Positions 9,258 to 17,585 of a stretch of DNA of 64,000 bases are shown here, in pieces (position 1 is the first letter of the stretch; each line of letters begins with the position of its first letter). The notes under the pieces were generated by a model. The model made no database searches, was not told where the DNA came from, and saw only the letters and a list, made by a program, of their open reading frames with translations. This DNA is from Gemmatimonadota bacterium (GTDB lineage: Bacteria > Gemmatimonadota > Gemmatimonadetes > Gemmatimonadales > Gemmatimonadaceae). Location: positions 248,001 through 312,000 of the forward strand of contig JAPLKS010000022.1 in the NCBI GenBank assembly GCA_026387915.1, read 5' to 3'. The position numbers were made by a program, and so were the translations under genes.

Positions 9258-9258
9258 C
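9235..9258 (-). repeat. IS right terminal inverted repeat
   Basis: Ends GGGTAAGCTGAC and is followed at once by GGCT, the copy of the target-site sequence. Confidence 0.88.
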
Positions 9259-9383
9259 GGCTGAACGCGGAGAAGATGGCGAAGTATCGGGAGGAGATGC
9301 GGAAGTTCTATTACGACCCCAAGAAGTACGGGTCGTATTTGGAGCAGCTGGGGATTCAGTATCCGAGCGTGAAGGTGCCATAG
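9259..9383 (+). pseudogene. Amidohydrolase copy 2, detached 3' end
   Basis: Reads LNAEKMAKYREEMRKFYYDP and continues to GIQYPSVKVP then TAG at 9381-9383. It matches the C-terminus of copy 1 (YRPEMMKFYYDSKK then LGIKYPIVKKVLQ). It has no start or ribosome site of its own and is separated from the body of the gene by the IS. Confidence 0.92.
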
Positions 9384-9411
9384 GCGCTATAGTGGCGCAT
9401 AACTGGCTTTA

Positions 9412-9996
9412 TTATGGCCTATAATCAGCGCCTGTTTCGTCAAATAGCGCCTTCCTGAACAGCGCTGGCAGGTCGATTGTCAGCGGCTCCTTGTCTTGGG
9501 AAGGTCGCCACGCAATCGACCCCGAACAGATTTCGGGCCGCTCGTCGCTGGGGAGCCACCGCTCCACCAACCGTGCCTCGGCATCGACGATCCAGAACTC
9601 ACCGACTGGAGCGGACTGGTAGTAGTGCCGCTTGAGTCCGCGATCATTGCGGGCGGTGCCCGGCGAGAGGATCTCAATGACGAGCAGCGGTGATCTCACG
9701 CCTTCCCATCCACAACCCGTCTGGTTGGCAGGCACGACGAAGATATCTGGCTGAACGAGCGCGCCTGTCGTCAGGCGCAAATCGGCCGGCGAGGTGTACA
9801 CATTGCCAAGACCGGCAGCGTCCACGTACGGGATCAACGCGGCCAAGAGGCGCGTGACCACCGACTGATGCGGTTCGCTCGGCGACGGCGTCAGGACATG
9901 CACCCCGTCGATGCACTCGTGCCGCTGCCCGTCCCAAGGCAATGCGAGCAGTTCTTCTGGCGTCCAATGATGCTCGGCAAGTAGCGGCATACCCAT
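9412..9996 (-). CDS. Uma2-family putative nuclease
   Basis: About 194 residues from ATG 9996 (MGMPLLAEHHWTPEEL); ATG 9990 is equally possible. The open frame extends upstream but that part overlaps the next gene's leader. Shows the Uma2/DUF820 pattern: LLALPWDGQRHECIDGVHVL, then PD-(D/E)xK-type residues in LVQPDIFVVP and LLVIEILSP and the following KRHYY. Such proteins have a restriction-endonuclease fold, but their biological role is mostly unknown and many are mobile or present in many copies. No partner toxin, methylase or repeat is visible nearby. Confidence 0.85.
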   Translation of the reverse strand: MGMPLLAEHHWTPEELLALPWDGQRHECIDGVHVLTPSPSEPHQSVVTRLLAALIPYVDAAGLGNVYTSPADLRLTTGALVQPDIFVVPANQTGCGWEGVRSPLLVIEILSPGTARNDRGLKRHYYQSAPVGEFWIVDAEARLVERWLPSDERPEICSGSIAWRPSQDKEPLTIDLPALFRKALFDETGADYRP

Positions 9997-10172
9997 ACGA
10001 TACGCTCGGCTGGTAGAAAAAAGAAAGTGGCCACGCGCCAATCTGCGGTGCCCATTTTTCCTTGCCGCAACCATCCGATTTCCACCCCCGTCCGATTCCC
10101 GCGCTCCGCCCTTGCCGGGACCCCACTCCCTTAGGCACTATCCCAATACACGACTATATAAGAGGCTCAAGC

Positions 10173-11996
10173 TTGGCCCCGACCAACGTCAACGATCCCC
10201 ACCACTACCACAAAGTGGTGGACTGCCAGTACGCGTGCCCGGCACATACCAACGTGCCAGGTTACCTCCGCCTCATCGCGCAGGGTCGGTACACCGACTC
10301 GTACCTGATGAACCGCGCGTCGAACGTGTTCCCGGGTATTCTCGGACGCACATGCGATCGCCCCTGCGAGCCGGCCTGCCGCCGCGGCCGCGTGGACGGC
10401 AAGCCGGTCGCCATCTGCCGCCTCAAGCGCGTGGCCGCCGATCTGCGGGACGACATCACCGATCAGCTCCCGACCGCGCCGGCCGTGAAGAACGGCAAGC
10501 GCGTGGCGCTTGTTGGCGCGGGGCCGAGCGCGCTCACCGTGGCCAACGACCTGCTGCCGCTTGGCTACGACGTCACTATCTACGAGAAGAACGCGCAGCC
10601 CGGCGGGCTGATGCGCGTGAACATTCCGAGTTTCCGTTTGCCGGCGAAAGTGCTCGACGACGAGTGCGGATACATCATCAACATGGGTGCCACCATGAAG
10701 TACGGCACCGAAGTCTCGTCGATGAAAGCGCTGCTCGCCGAGGGCTACGACGCCGTGTACGTCGGCAGCGGCGCGCCCAAGGGAAAGGAACTCGACATCG
10801 AAGGCCGCTGGGACGAGAGCGCCAAGCCGAACATCCATATCGGCATCGAGTGGCTGGCCAACGTGCACTTCGAACACGTGGAGAAGATTGGCAAGCGCGT
10901 GGTCATCATTGGCGTGGGCAACACCGCCATGGATTGCTGCCGCACCGCCAAGCGCGTCGGGGCCACCGATGTGAAGGTCATCGCGCGCCGCTCGCGCAAA
11001 TATTTCAAAGCCTCGCCGTGGGAACTCGAGGACGCCGAGGAGGAACAGGTGGCGATTCTCGAGAACCATGCGCCCAAGCGGTTCGTCATCGAAAACGGCA
11101 AGCTCGTGGGCATGGAGTTCGAGCAGCTCGAGTGGTCCGAGGCTGCCGGCAAGCAGGTGAGCAAAGTCACCGGAACCGTGATCATTCCCTGCGACGATGT
11201 GATTCTCGCCATCGGTCAGGACAACGCCTTCCCGTGGATTGAGCGCGACCTCGGCCTCGAGTTCGACAAGTGGGAGATGCCGGTCGTCGACAAGGTTACG
11301 CACCAGAGCACGCGGTCTGACGTGTTCTTTGGCGGCGATGCCGCATGGGGACCGCAGAACATCATTTGGGCGGTGGAGCACGGGCACCAAGCGGCCATCT
11401 CCATTCACAATCATTGCGCTGCCGCGCCGGTCACCGAACGGCTCGAGTACGGCATGAACCTCGTGAGCGCCAAGCTCGGTATGCAGAGCTGGAGCTACCA
11501 TAACGATTTCAATCCGAGTCCGCGGCAGAAGATGACGCACGAGGAGCTGGTGAAGCGCTTCTCGAGCGTGAACGTCGAAGTCGAACTCGGCTACACGCCG
11601 GAGCAAACGGCCCTCGAAGTGCAGCGCTGCCTCAACTGCGACGTCGAAACGCACTTTACCGACAAACTGTGCATTGAGTGCGATGCCTGCGTGGACGTCT
11701 GTCCGGTCAGCTGCCTGACGATTGCGGTTGTGGGCGACGAAGCCGACTTGCGCACGCGGCTCAGCGCGCCGGCGGCAAACATGACGCAGGACATCTTTGT
11801 GAGCGGTGCGTTGCCGCAAACCAAGCGCGTGATGGTGAAGGACGAAGACATCTGTCTGCACTGCGGGCTGTGCGCCGAACGCTGCCCGACGGCGGCGTGG
11901 GACATGCGCAAGTTCGAGCTGCTCGTGCCGTATGCGGGCGCAACTTTGGAATCGATCATTCCGGCGCATATTGCGGCGGCGGGAGCGGCACGATGA
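10173..11996 (+). CDS. GltD-like FAD/Fe-S oxidoreductase subunit of 2-oxoacid oxidoreductase operon
   Basis: 607 residues from TTG 10173 (AGAGG at 10161-10165, seven bases away). An upstream frame to 10062 lacks conservation features and overlaps the Uma2 gene. Order of domains: N-terminal Fe-S region (CQYACPAHTNVP, CDRPCEPACRRG), FAD-binding KRVALVGAGPSALTVANDLL (about residue 110), NADPH-binding KRVVIIGVGNTAMDCC (about 243), and a C-terminal 2[4Fe-4S] ferredoxin-like domain (CIECDACVDVCP and CLHCGLCAERCP). It resembles GltD/NfnB-type subunits that pass electrons between NAD(P)H and Fe-S clusters. It overlaps korA by 4 bp (ATGA), so it probably links the KorAB enzyme to NAD(P)H. Confidence 0.88.
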   Translation: MAPTNVNDPHHYHKVVDCQYACPAHTNVPGYLRLIAQGRYTDSYLMNRASNVFPGILGRTCDRPCEPACRRGRVDGKPVAICRLKRVAADLRDDITDQLPTAPAVKNGKRVALVGAGPSALTVANDLLPLGYDVTIYEKNAQPGGLMRVNIPSFRLPAKVLDDECGYIINMGATMKYGTEVSSMKALLAEGYDAVYVGSGAPKGKELDIEGRWDESAKPNIHIGIEWLANVHFEHVEKIGKRVVIIGVGNTAMDCCRTAKRVGATDVKVIARRSRKYFKASPWELEDAEEEQVAILENHAPKRFVIENGKLVGMEFEQLEWSEAAGKQVSKVTGTVIIPCDDVILAIGQDNAFPWIERDLGLEFDKWEMPVVDKVTHQSTRSDVFFGGDAAWGPQNIIWAVEHGHQAAISIHNHCAAAPVTERLEYGMNLVSAKLGMQSWSYHNDFNPSPRQKMTHEELVKRFSSVNVEVELGYTPEQTALEVQRCLNCDVETHFTDKLCIECDACVDVCPVSCLTIAVVGDEADLRTRLSAPAANMTQDIFVSGALPQTKRVMVKDEDICLHCGLCAERCPTAAWDMRKFELLVPYAGATLESIIPAHIAAAGAAR

Positions 11997-13792
11997 GCGG
12001 CATCAATGATTTTGCCTTCAAGATGGCGACCGTCAACGGCACGGGATCGGCCTCGGCCAACTCGCTGCTGATGCAGGCCATCTTCCGAATGGGGATTCCT
12101 GTTGCCGGCAAGAATATTTTTCCGTCGAACATTCAGGGGTTGCCCACATGGTATGAAGTGCGCGTGAGCGCCGCTGGCTACATGGCGCGCCCGCCAGAGG
12201 TAGACCTCATTGTCGCCCTGAACACGAACACGCTCGCCAAAGACATCAAGACGGTGCGCTCGGGCGGTTATGTGATGTACGACTCGTCGTGGCCAATCCC
12301 CGCCGAGCTCAAGCGCAGCGACATCACCTTCCTCGGCGTGCCGTTCGGCAACATGTGCGCCGAGGCGTTTGAGCGTGACCGCGACCGCACCCTGTTGCGC
12401 AACATTGTCTACACCGGCGCGCTGGGCGCGCTGCTCAATATTGATCGCGCGGTGATTTCGCAGATGCTCACCGAGAAGTTCGCCAAAAAGAAGAGCCTGC
12501 TCGACGCCAACGCCAAGGCCATCCAGATGGGATGGGATTACGCTACGGCGAACTTTGCCTGCCCGTTGCCCTTCCACCTTGAGGCGATGGACGAGACCAA
12601 GGACAAGGTCATCATCGACGGCAACACGGCCTGCGGCCTCGGTGCGGTGTTTGCGGGCGCGACCGTGGGTGCGTGGTATCCGATCACGCCGAGTACGTCG
12701 CTGATGGAGGCGTTCAAGGGATTCTGCGATAAGTATCGCATTGACAAAGCGACCGGCCTCAAAAAGTTCTGCATCGTACAGGCAGAAGATGAACTGTCGG
12801 CGGCCGGCATCACGATTGGTGCGGGTTGGGCGGGGGCGCGCGCATTTACGAACACGAGCGGCCCTGGTATTTCGTTGATGCAGGAATTCCTCGGACTCGC
12901 GTATTACACCGAGATTCCCGGTGTCTTCTTTGACGTGCAGCGCACGGGCCCGAGCACGGGCATGCCCACGCGCACGCAACAGGCCGACCTGATGATGCTC
13001 GCCTATGCGAGCCACGGTGACACGAAGCACCTGATTGTCTTTCCGGCAAACCCGTACGAATGCTTCACGCTCACCGTCGAAGCGTTTGATCTCGCCGAGC
13101 GGTTTCAGACTCCGGTGTTTGTGGCCAGCGATTTGGATATTGGCATGAATGACTGGATGGTGCCGCGTTTTCAGTGGGACGAAAATTATGTAGCCGACCG
13201 CGGCAAGGTGCTGACCGACGAGCAGCTCGCCGCGCTGCCGAAGTTTTCGCGCTACCTCGACGTGGATGGCGACGGCATCGCCGCACGCACGCTGCCGGGG
13301 AGCGACGCCAAGGGGGCGTACTTTGTGCGCGGCAGCGGGCACGACCGTCACGCCGCGTATACCGAAGACAGTGACGCCTACAAAGACGTTCTCGATCGCA
13401 TTCGTCGGAAAATCGACAATGCGGCGAAGGCGGTGCCCGCGCCGGTGGTCATTACGAATCCCGGTGCGGAGATTGGGTTGATTACGATTGGTAGCTGCGA
13501 CGCCGCCGTGCGCGAAGCGATGGATCGGCTCAAGGAGCAGGGCTTTCACGTGGACTTCATGCGCATTCGCGGCTTCCCCTTTGATACGCCGGTGCGTGAT
13601 TTCATTGCCGAACACGAGGTGAACTTCGTGATTGAGCAAAACCGTGATGCCCAGTTGCGCAGCTTGCTCACCATTGAACTCGGTGTGCCACGCGACGCGA
13701 TGGTGGCAGTGCTCGACTACGCCGGCATGCCGTTGACGGCCAAGATTGTGGTGGATGCGGTGACAGCCCACTTTGCAGGAGCGGAAGCATGA
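11993..13792 (+). CDS. korA: 2-oxoacid:acceptor oxidoreductase, fused gamma-alpha subunit
   Basis: 599 residues from ATG 11993, overlapping the upstream stop by 4 bp. The N-terminal ~190 residues are the gamma domain (GTGSASANSLLMQAIFRMGI); the rest is the alpha domain with the signature GNTACGLGAVFAGATVGAWY then PITPSTSLMEAF. This gamma-alpha order is that of KorA-type 2-oxoglutarate (or related 2-oxoacid) ferredoxin oxidoreductases, which decarboxylate a 2-oxoacid to acyl-CoA and pass two electrons to Fe-S clusters. The substrate cannot be fixed from sequence by eye: 2-oxoglutarate is most likely, pyruvate or branched-chain acids possible. Confidence 0.9.
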   Translation: MSGINDFAFKMATVNGTGSASANSLLMQAIFRMGIPVAGKNIFPSNIQGLPTWYEVRVSAAGYMARPPEVDLIVALNTNTLAKDIKTVRSGGYVMYDSSWPIPAELKRSDITFLGVPFGNMCAEAFERDRDRTLLRNIVYTGALGALLNIDRAVISQMLTEKFAKKKSLLDANAKAIQMGWDYATANFACPLPFHLEAMDETKDKVIIDGNTACGLGAVFAGATVGAWYPITPSTSLMEAFKGFCDKYRIDKATGLKKFCIVQAEDELSAAGITIGAGWAGARAFTNTSGPGISLMQEFLGLAYYTEIPGVFFDVQRTGPSTGMPTRTQQADLMMLAYASHGDTKHLIVFPANPYECFTLTVEAFDLAERFQTPVFVASDLDIGMNDWMVPRFQWDENYVADRGKVLTDEQLAALPKFSRYLDVDGDGIAARTLPGSDAKGAYFVRGSGHDRHAAYTEDSDAYKDVLDRIRRKIDNAAKAVPAPVVITNPGAEIGLITIGSCDAAVREAMDRLKEQGFHVDFMRIRGFPFDTPVRDFIAEHEVNFVIEQNRDAQLRSLLTIELGVPRDAMVAVLDYAGMPLTAKIVVDAVTAHFAGAEA

Positions 13793-14844
13793 CCAGCATC
13801 TCGAAGCCACAGGTTCGGCACCCCGGCCTGCCCAAGAACGCCCTCGGCTTTACACGGCGCGACTACGAAGGCGCGATGAGTACGCTGTGCGCTGGTTGCG
13901 GGCACGACTCGGTGACCGCCGCGCTCATTCAGGCGTTCTGGGAACTCGATCTGCCGCCCAACCGCGCCGCCAAGATGAGCGGCATCGGCTGTTCGTCCAA
14001 GACGACGGCGTACTTCATGAAGCAGTCGCATGGTTTCAACTCCGTTCACGGACGTATGCCGTCGGTGACGTCGGGAGCGTCGGCCGCGAATCGTGGGCTG
14101 ACGTACATCGGCATTTCCGGCGATGGCGATTCGCTGTCGATTGGCATGGGGCAGTTGTGCCACGCCATTCGTCGTAATGTGCGGATGTTGTATGTGATCG
14201 AGAACAATGGTGTGTATGGACTCACCAAGGGACAGTTCTCGGCGAGCGCCGACATTGGTTCCACGAGCAAAAAGGGTGAGGCAAACGTGCAGCCGCCGAT
14301 CGATCCGGCGCTCTTGGCGCTCTCGCTCGGCGCGACCTTTGTGGCGCGTTCGTTCAGTGGTGACAAGGCGCAACTCGTGCCGATTCTCAAGGCCGGGTTG
14401 ATGCACGACGGCTTTGCGCTCATTGACGTGATCTCGCCGTGCGTGAGCTTCAACGATCATGAAGGCTCCACCAAGAGTTATCGCTTTACGCGCGAGCACG
14501 AGGTGGAAATGACCGAGGTTGATTTCGTACCAATTCGACACGAAATCACGACCGCCGATTCCGATGCGGCCGTCACGGCCGTACAGATGCACGACGGCAC
14601 GGTCATGCGCTTCCGGAAGACGGAAGAGGGGTACGATCCCAACGACCGCGAGAAGGCGTACGCGCACGTGCGCGAATGTCAGCTGGCGGGCGAGGTGGCG
14701 ACGGGGCTGCTCTTCATTCAGCGCGGTGGTGCGGACATGCACGCGGTGGCACGCACCGTGGAGCGGCCACTGGTAGAGCTGCCGTACGCGGAGCTGTGCC
14801 CGGGTAAGGGCGCGCTCGATACCCTGATGGATTCGTATCGCTGA
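13789..14844 (+). CDS. korB: 2-oxoacid:acceptor oxidoreductase, beta (TPP) subunit
   Basis: 351 residues from ATG 13789, overlapping korA by 4 bp. It binds thiamine diphosphate and one [4Fe-4S] cluster. Cluster cysteines are in STLCAGCGHDS, SGIGCSSK and DVISPCVSF. The TPP/Mg motif is GISGDGDSLSIGMGQ with the later IENNGVYGLTKGQ. There is no separate ferredoxin gene; the FAD/Fe-S subunit encoded first in the operon carries the clusters that would normally be on KorD. Confidence 0.92.
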   Translation: MTSISKPQVRHPGLPKNALGFTRRDYEGAMSTLCAGCGHDSVTAALIQAFWELDLPPNRAAKMSGIGCSSKTTAYFMKQSHGFNSVHGRMPSVTSGASAANRGLTYIGISGDGDSLSIGMGQLCHAIRRNVRMLYVIENNGVYGLTKGQFSASADIGSTSKKGEANVQPPIDPALLALSLGATFVARSFSGDKAQLVPILKAGLMHDGFALIDVISPCVSFNDHEGSTKSYRFTREHEVEMTEVDFVPIRHEITTADSDAAVTAVQMHDGTVMRFRKTEEGYDPNDREKAYAHVRECQLAGEVATGLLFIQRGGADMHAVARTVERPLVELPYAELCPGKGALDTLMDSYR

Positions 14845-14866
14845 GCGCTGCGTGTTCCGTTGCGCG

Positions 14867-14899
14867 AACGCCGTCCGCTACGAGGTAGCGGACGGCGTT
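14867..14899. terminator. Bidirectional hairpin between korB and molybdopterin enzyme
   Basis: A 15-bp perfect stem (14867-14881 with 14885-14899) around a 3-base loop. It contains the stop codon of the leftward molybdopterin gene (14878-14880) and lies 22 bases after the korB stop, so one structure can serve both convergent transcripts. Confidence 0.85.
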
Positions 14900-17034
14900 T
14901 GTGTTCCCGGCCGGACCTCGACGGGCACCCCGCAGAACGCGGCGTTGCCGCTGAGCGTGTCCACGCGCTGATCGTCGGTGATGTCGTTGAGGCTCGCGCC
15001 GCCGTGAGCGACTGCCACGCGGAGTTGGACGCCCTCGCGCGCGTGCCCCCAGCCGTGCGGCAGACACACGACGCCTGGCATCATGGCGTCGGTGATTTCG
15101 AGTTCGACTTCGATCTCACCCGTCCTTGAGCGAACGGCAACGAAGGCGCCGTCAGTGAGGGCGCGCTGCGAGGCGTCTGCGGGGTGCATGAACAAAGTGC
15201 AACGGCGCTTACCGCGTACCAGCCGTTCACTGTTGTGCATCCATGAATTATTGGAGCGCAGTTCACGACGGCCGATCATCACAAGCCCGCGCTCAATCGG
15301 CGCGGCGGCAGCGATGGCAGCGTCGAGGCGGGGAAGATCCGCCGTCAACGCTGATGGCGTCAGGTTGATGCGGGCATTCGCCGAGCGCAGCCCCGCGGGG
15401 AACATGGGCACGAGCGGCCCGAGATCCACGCCATGTGGGTTTTGTTCCAGCATGCGCACCGAGAGTTTTTCCTCGGTGTAGGGTCCGCGCTTGAGTTCAC
15501 GGTTGAGCAGTCCGCGTACGCCGATGCGCGATACGATTGCATGTTCGATGCGCGCGCGCAGTTTCTTGCCAAACGATCCACCCGTCATGCGGGTGGCCAG
15601 TTCGGAGAGAATCTGCCAGTCGTGCTTCGTCCCACTGGGCTTCGGAAAGAGGGCAGCCGAGTATTTGGCGGTGTTGCGAATGGCAAAGGCGTGAAACACC
15701 ACATCGTACTGTTCGCGCTCCAGCGGGCCTACGGGCGGGAGAATCACGTGCGCGTGGCGCGTGGTCTCGTTGATGTAGAAGTCGATGGCCGCGTAAAACT
15801 GCAATCCTGCCATCGCGCGATCTAACCGAGCGCCGTTGGGCGTGGAGAGCACGGGATTGCCAGCGTGCGTGATGAGCGCGCGAATTTGACCAGAGCCTGC
15901 GGTGTCCATTTCCTCGGCCAATGCGGCCACGGGCAACTCGCCGGCGAACTCTGGCAATCCGCGCACGCGGCTTTTCCATCGACCAAAGCGGCCTGAGCCG
16001 CCGTACGTGCTCCCCGACTCCACCACGCGCACGGCTGGACGCGTGAACATGGCGCCGCCCGGAACGTCGAGGTGCCCCGTTACCATATTGAGTACGGTAA
16101 TCAGCCAACAACAGAGCGCACCGAACTCCTGCGTGGACACCCCAATCCGACCGTAGGCGACCGCTTGGTCGGTTGTGGCAAAGTCGCGCGCGATGGTACG
16201 AATGACCTCGGCGGACATTCCTGTGAATGTCGCCACATGCTCGGGCGAATACCGTGCGGCTATGGTTCGGACATCCGCGAGTCCATCGGTGAAATCGCCG
16301 GTCGAGCCCGGACGCTCGAGCCCTTCGGCGAAAATCACATGCAGCAGCGCCAGTGCCAGCGCGGCATCAGCGCCAGGACGAATAAAGTGATGCGCGCTGG
16401 CCAGCTCTGCCGTTTCGGTGCGCCGCGGGTCGATCACGACTACGCGACCGCCGCGTGCGTGAATGTCTTTTAGCCGCTTTGCCACGTCCGGAGCGGTCAT
16501 CAGACTGCCATTGGATGCGACCGGATTCGCGCCGATCACCAGCAGATACTGCGTGCGATCCAGATCGGGAATGGGTAGGAGTAGCGGATGACCGAACATC
16601 CACATCGCGGCGAGGTGATGCGGTAGTTGATCAACGGAGGTGGCGGAATACCGATTCTTGGTGCGCAGTGATTTCAAGAAACGTGGCACGAACATCGACG
16701 CGCCGAGGGAGTGCACTGTCGGATTGCCGACGTACGACGCGACCGCGTCGTGCCCATGATCGCGCTGCACTTTCTTGAGGCCGCGCTCCACCAACGCCAA
16801 TGCTTCGCGCCACGAAATGCGCTGCCATCCGTTGGCGGTTCGCTTGACAGGATAGCGCAGGCGGTCGGGATCGTCATGCAGGTCCTGCAGCGCCACGGCC
16901 TTCGGGCAAATGTGCCCGCGGCTGAACGCGTCGAGACTATCCCCACGAATGGCGGTGATGCGTCCCTGATTGGTTTCGATGGCGATACCGCACATCGCCT
17001 CGCAAAGATTGCAGGTACGAAAGTGTTCGGGCAC
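14878..17034 (-). CDS. Molybdopterin-dependent oxidoreductase with [4Fe-4S] cluster
   Basis: 718 residues of the DMSO-reductase/formate-dehydrogenase superfamily. The N-terminal [4Fe-4S] motif is complete: Cys 8, 11, 15 and 43 (CNLCEAMCGI, then HICPKA). Next come the bis-MGD core (LLVIGANPVASNGS, VVVIDPRRTETAELA, HFIRPGADAALAL) and a C-terminal cofactor-binding barrel (PHGWGHARE, then LNDITDDQRVDTLSGN). There is no Tat or Sec signal, so it is probably cytoplasmic. No electron-transfer partner or quinone anchor is adjacent. Formate, N- or S-oxides, or another substrate are all possible. The related MoaD/MoeB genes at 39.4 kb need not be part of its cofactor pathway. Confidence 0.88.
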   Translation of the reverse strand: MPEHFRTCNLCEAMCGIAIETNQGRITAIRGDSLDAFSRGHICPKAVALQDLHDDPDRLRYPVKRTANGWQRISWREALALVERGLKKVQRDHGHDAVASYVGNPTVHSLGASMFVPRFLKSLRTKNRYSATSVDQLPHHLAAMWMFGHPLLLPIPDLDRTQYLLVIGANPVASNGSLMTAPDVAKRLKDIHARGGRVVVIDPRRTETAELASAHHFIRPGADAALALALLHVIFAEGLERPGSTGDFTDGLADVRTIAARYSPEHVATFTGMSAEVIRTIARDFATTDQAVAYGRIGVSTQEFGALCCWLITVLNMVTGHLDVPGGAMFTRPAVRVVESGSTYGGSGRFGRWKSRVRGLPEFAGELPVAALAEEMDTAGSGQIRALITHAGNPVLSTPNGARLDRAMAGLQFYAAIDFYINETTRHAHVILPPVGPLEREQYDVVFHAFAIRNTAKYSAALFPKPSGTKHDWQILSELATRMTGGSFGKKLRARIEHAIVSRIGVRGLLNRELKRGPYTEEKLSVRMLEQNPHGVDLGPLVPMFPAGLRSANARINLTPSALTADLPRLDAAIAAAAPIERGLVMIGRRELRSNNSWMHNSERLVRGKRRCTLFMHPADASQRALTDGAFVAVRSRTGEIEVELEITDAMMPGVVCLPHGWGHAREGVQLRVAVAHGGASLNDITDDQRVDTLSGNAAFCGVPVEVRPGTQTPSATS

Positions 17035-17039
17035 GTTGG

Positions 17040-17573
17040 TCAGCTACCGGTCTGCTTACGAATGAAGTCCACCATCACCGCTTCGAGTCGGCCGGAACTG
17101 GCACATCCAATCGCTGGTTTCGATTGACCGATCGCGTCTTCTGCTGACGCGGCCATTCCTAATCGCAGTACCGTCCCTCCGGATTTCCCGGGATCGACGA
17201 TAGCGATGATGGCAATGGTCAACCGCATTTCGTCAGCGTTCTGCCCGGTCATACCGGCGCCACAGTTCAGCCACTTTGAGGCTGGGGCGTTGGCAAAGTT
17301 GCGCATTTTGCGGTAGGACGCATTGCCCGCGATGCCGCGCACGGAATCACGCACCGTCATCGGAATACTCACGCCCTTGAATGCGGCATCGAGCGCGGCG
17401 AAGACTTTTCCGGGCGGGGCGTTCAGTTCAAACGGAATCGCCAGTGTATCCATGGTGATCGGCCCAGCAAAGCCGAGCAACGCAACCTGTGCACGATACG
17501 CTTGTGCGTGCGCTACGCGGGCAGTTCCCATCACCACACACGCTGCGAGGATCGAACGAAGGACAAGGCGCAC
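17040..17573 (-). CDS. Secreted protein of unknown function, tandem paralogue A
   Basis: 177 residues with a signal peptide (MRLVLRSILAACVVMGTARV then AHAQ). Family unknown to me. It shares a clear pattern with the next gene to the right: APPGKVFAALDAAFKGVSIP then TVRDSVRGIAG here, against APSGKAFTAIAGALDDLKIP then DTRDSVAGLIG there; both also share a Cys-Gly motif (LNCGAGMTGQNADEMRLTI against LDCGQGPTGAPNAESYRLTV) and a C-terminal C-x-SSGR. It ends 5 bases before the molybdopterin gene starts, and the three genes run in the same direction. The two Cys may form a disulfide. Confidence 0.72.
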   Translation of the reverse strand: MRLVLRSILAACVVMGTARVAHAQAYRAQVALLGFAGPITMDTLAIPFELNAPPGKVFAALDAAFKGVSIPMTVRDSVRGIAGNASYRKMRNFANAPASKWLNCGAGMTGQNADEMRLTIAIIAIVDPGKSGGTVLRLGMAASAEDAIGQSKPAIGCASSGRLEAVMVDFIRKQTGS

Positions 17574-17585
17574 GCGATCTCCGGG

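Larger units (their letters stand above)
8062..9258 (+). mobile_element. Complete IS3-family (IS407-like) insertion sequence
   Basis: About 1197 bp with overlapping orfA/orfB. Terminal inverted repeats are 24 bp with 20 matches: left 8064-8087 and right 9235-9258, both starting GTCAGCTTACCC. A direct GGCT flanks it (8058-8061 and 9259-9262), a 4-bp target duplication as usual for the IS407 group. Two extra bases (TC, 8062-8063) lie between the left GGCT and the left repeat, so the left end is uncertain by 2 bp. It sits in amidohydrolase copy 2. Both ORFs look intact, so it may still move or have inserted recently. Confidence 0.93.

Noticed and set aside
9412-9996. Uma2 gene as part of a defence system
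   Set aside because: No methylase, helicase, toxin or other defence partner is adjacent; one Uma2 gene next to an IS is not enough.
10167-11969. 600-residue open frame on the minus strand
   Set aside because: It is antisense to the FAD/Fe-S subunit, with His/Arg-rich composition and no domain; a shadow of a GC-rich coding strand.
11591-13810. 739-residue open frame on the minus strand
   Set aside because: Antisense to korA; no family motif, while korA has complete signatures and coupling to both neighbours.
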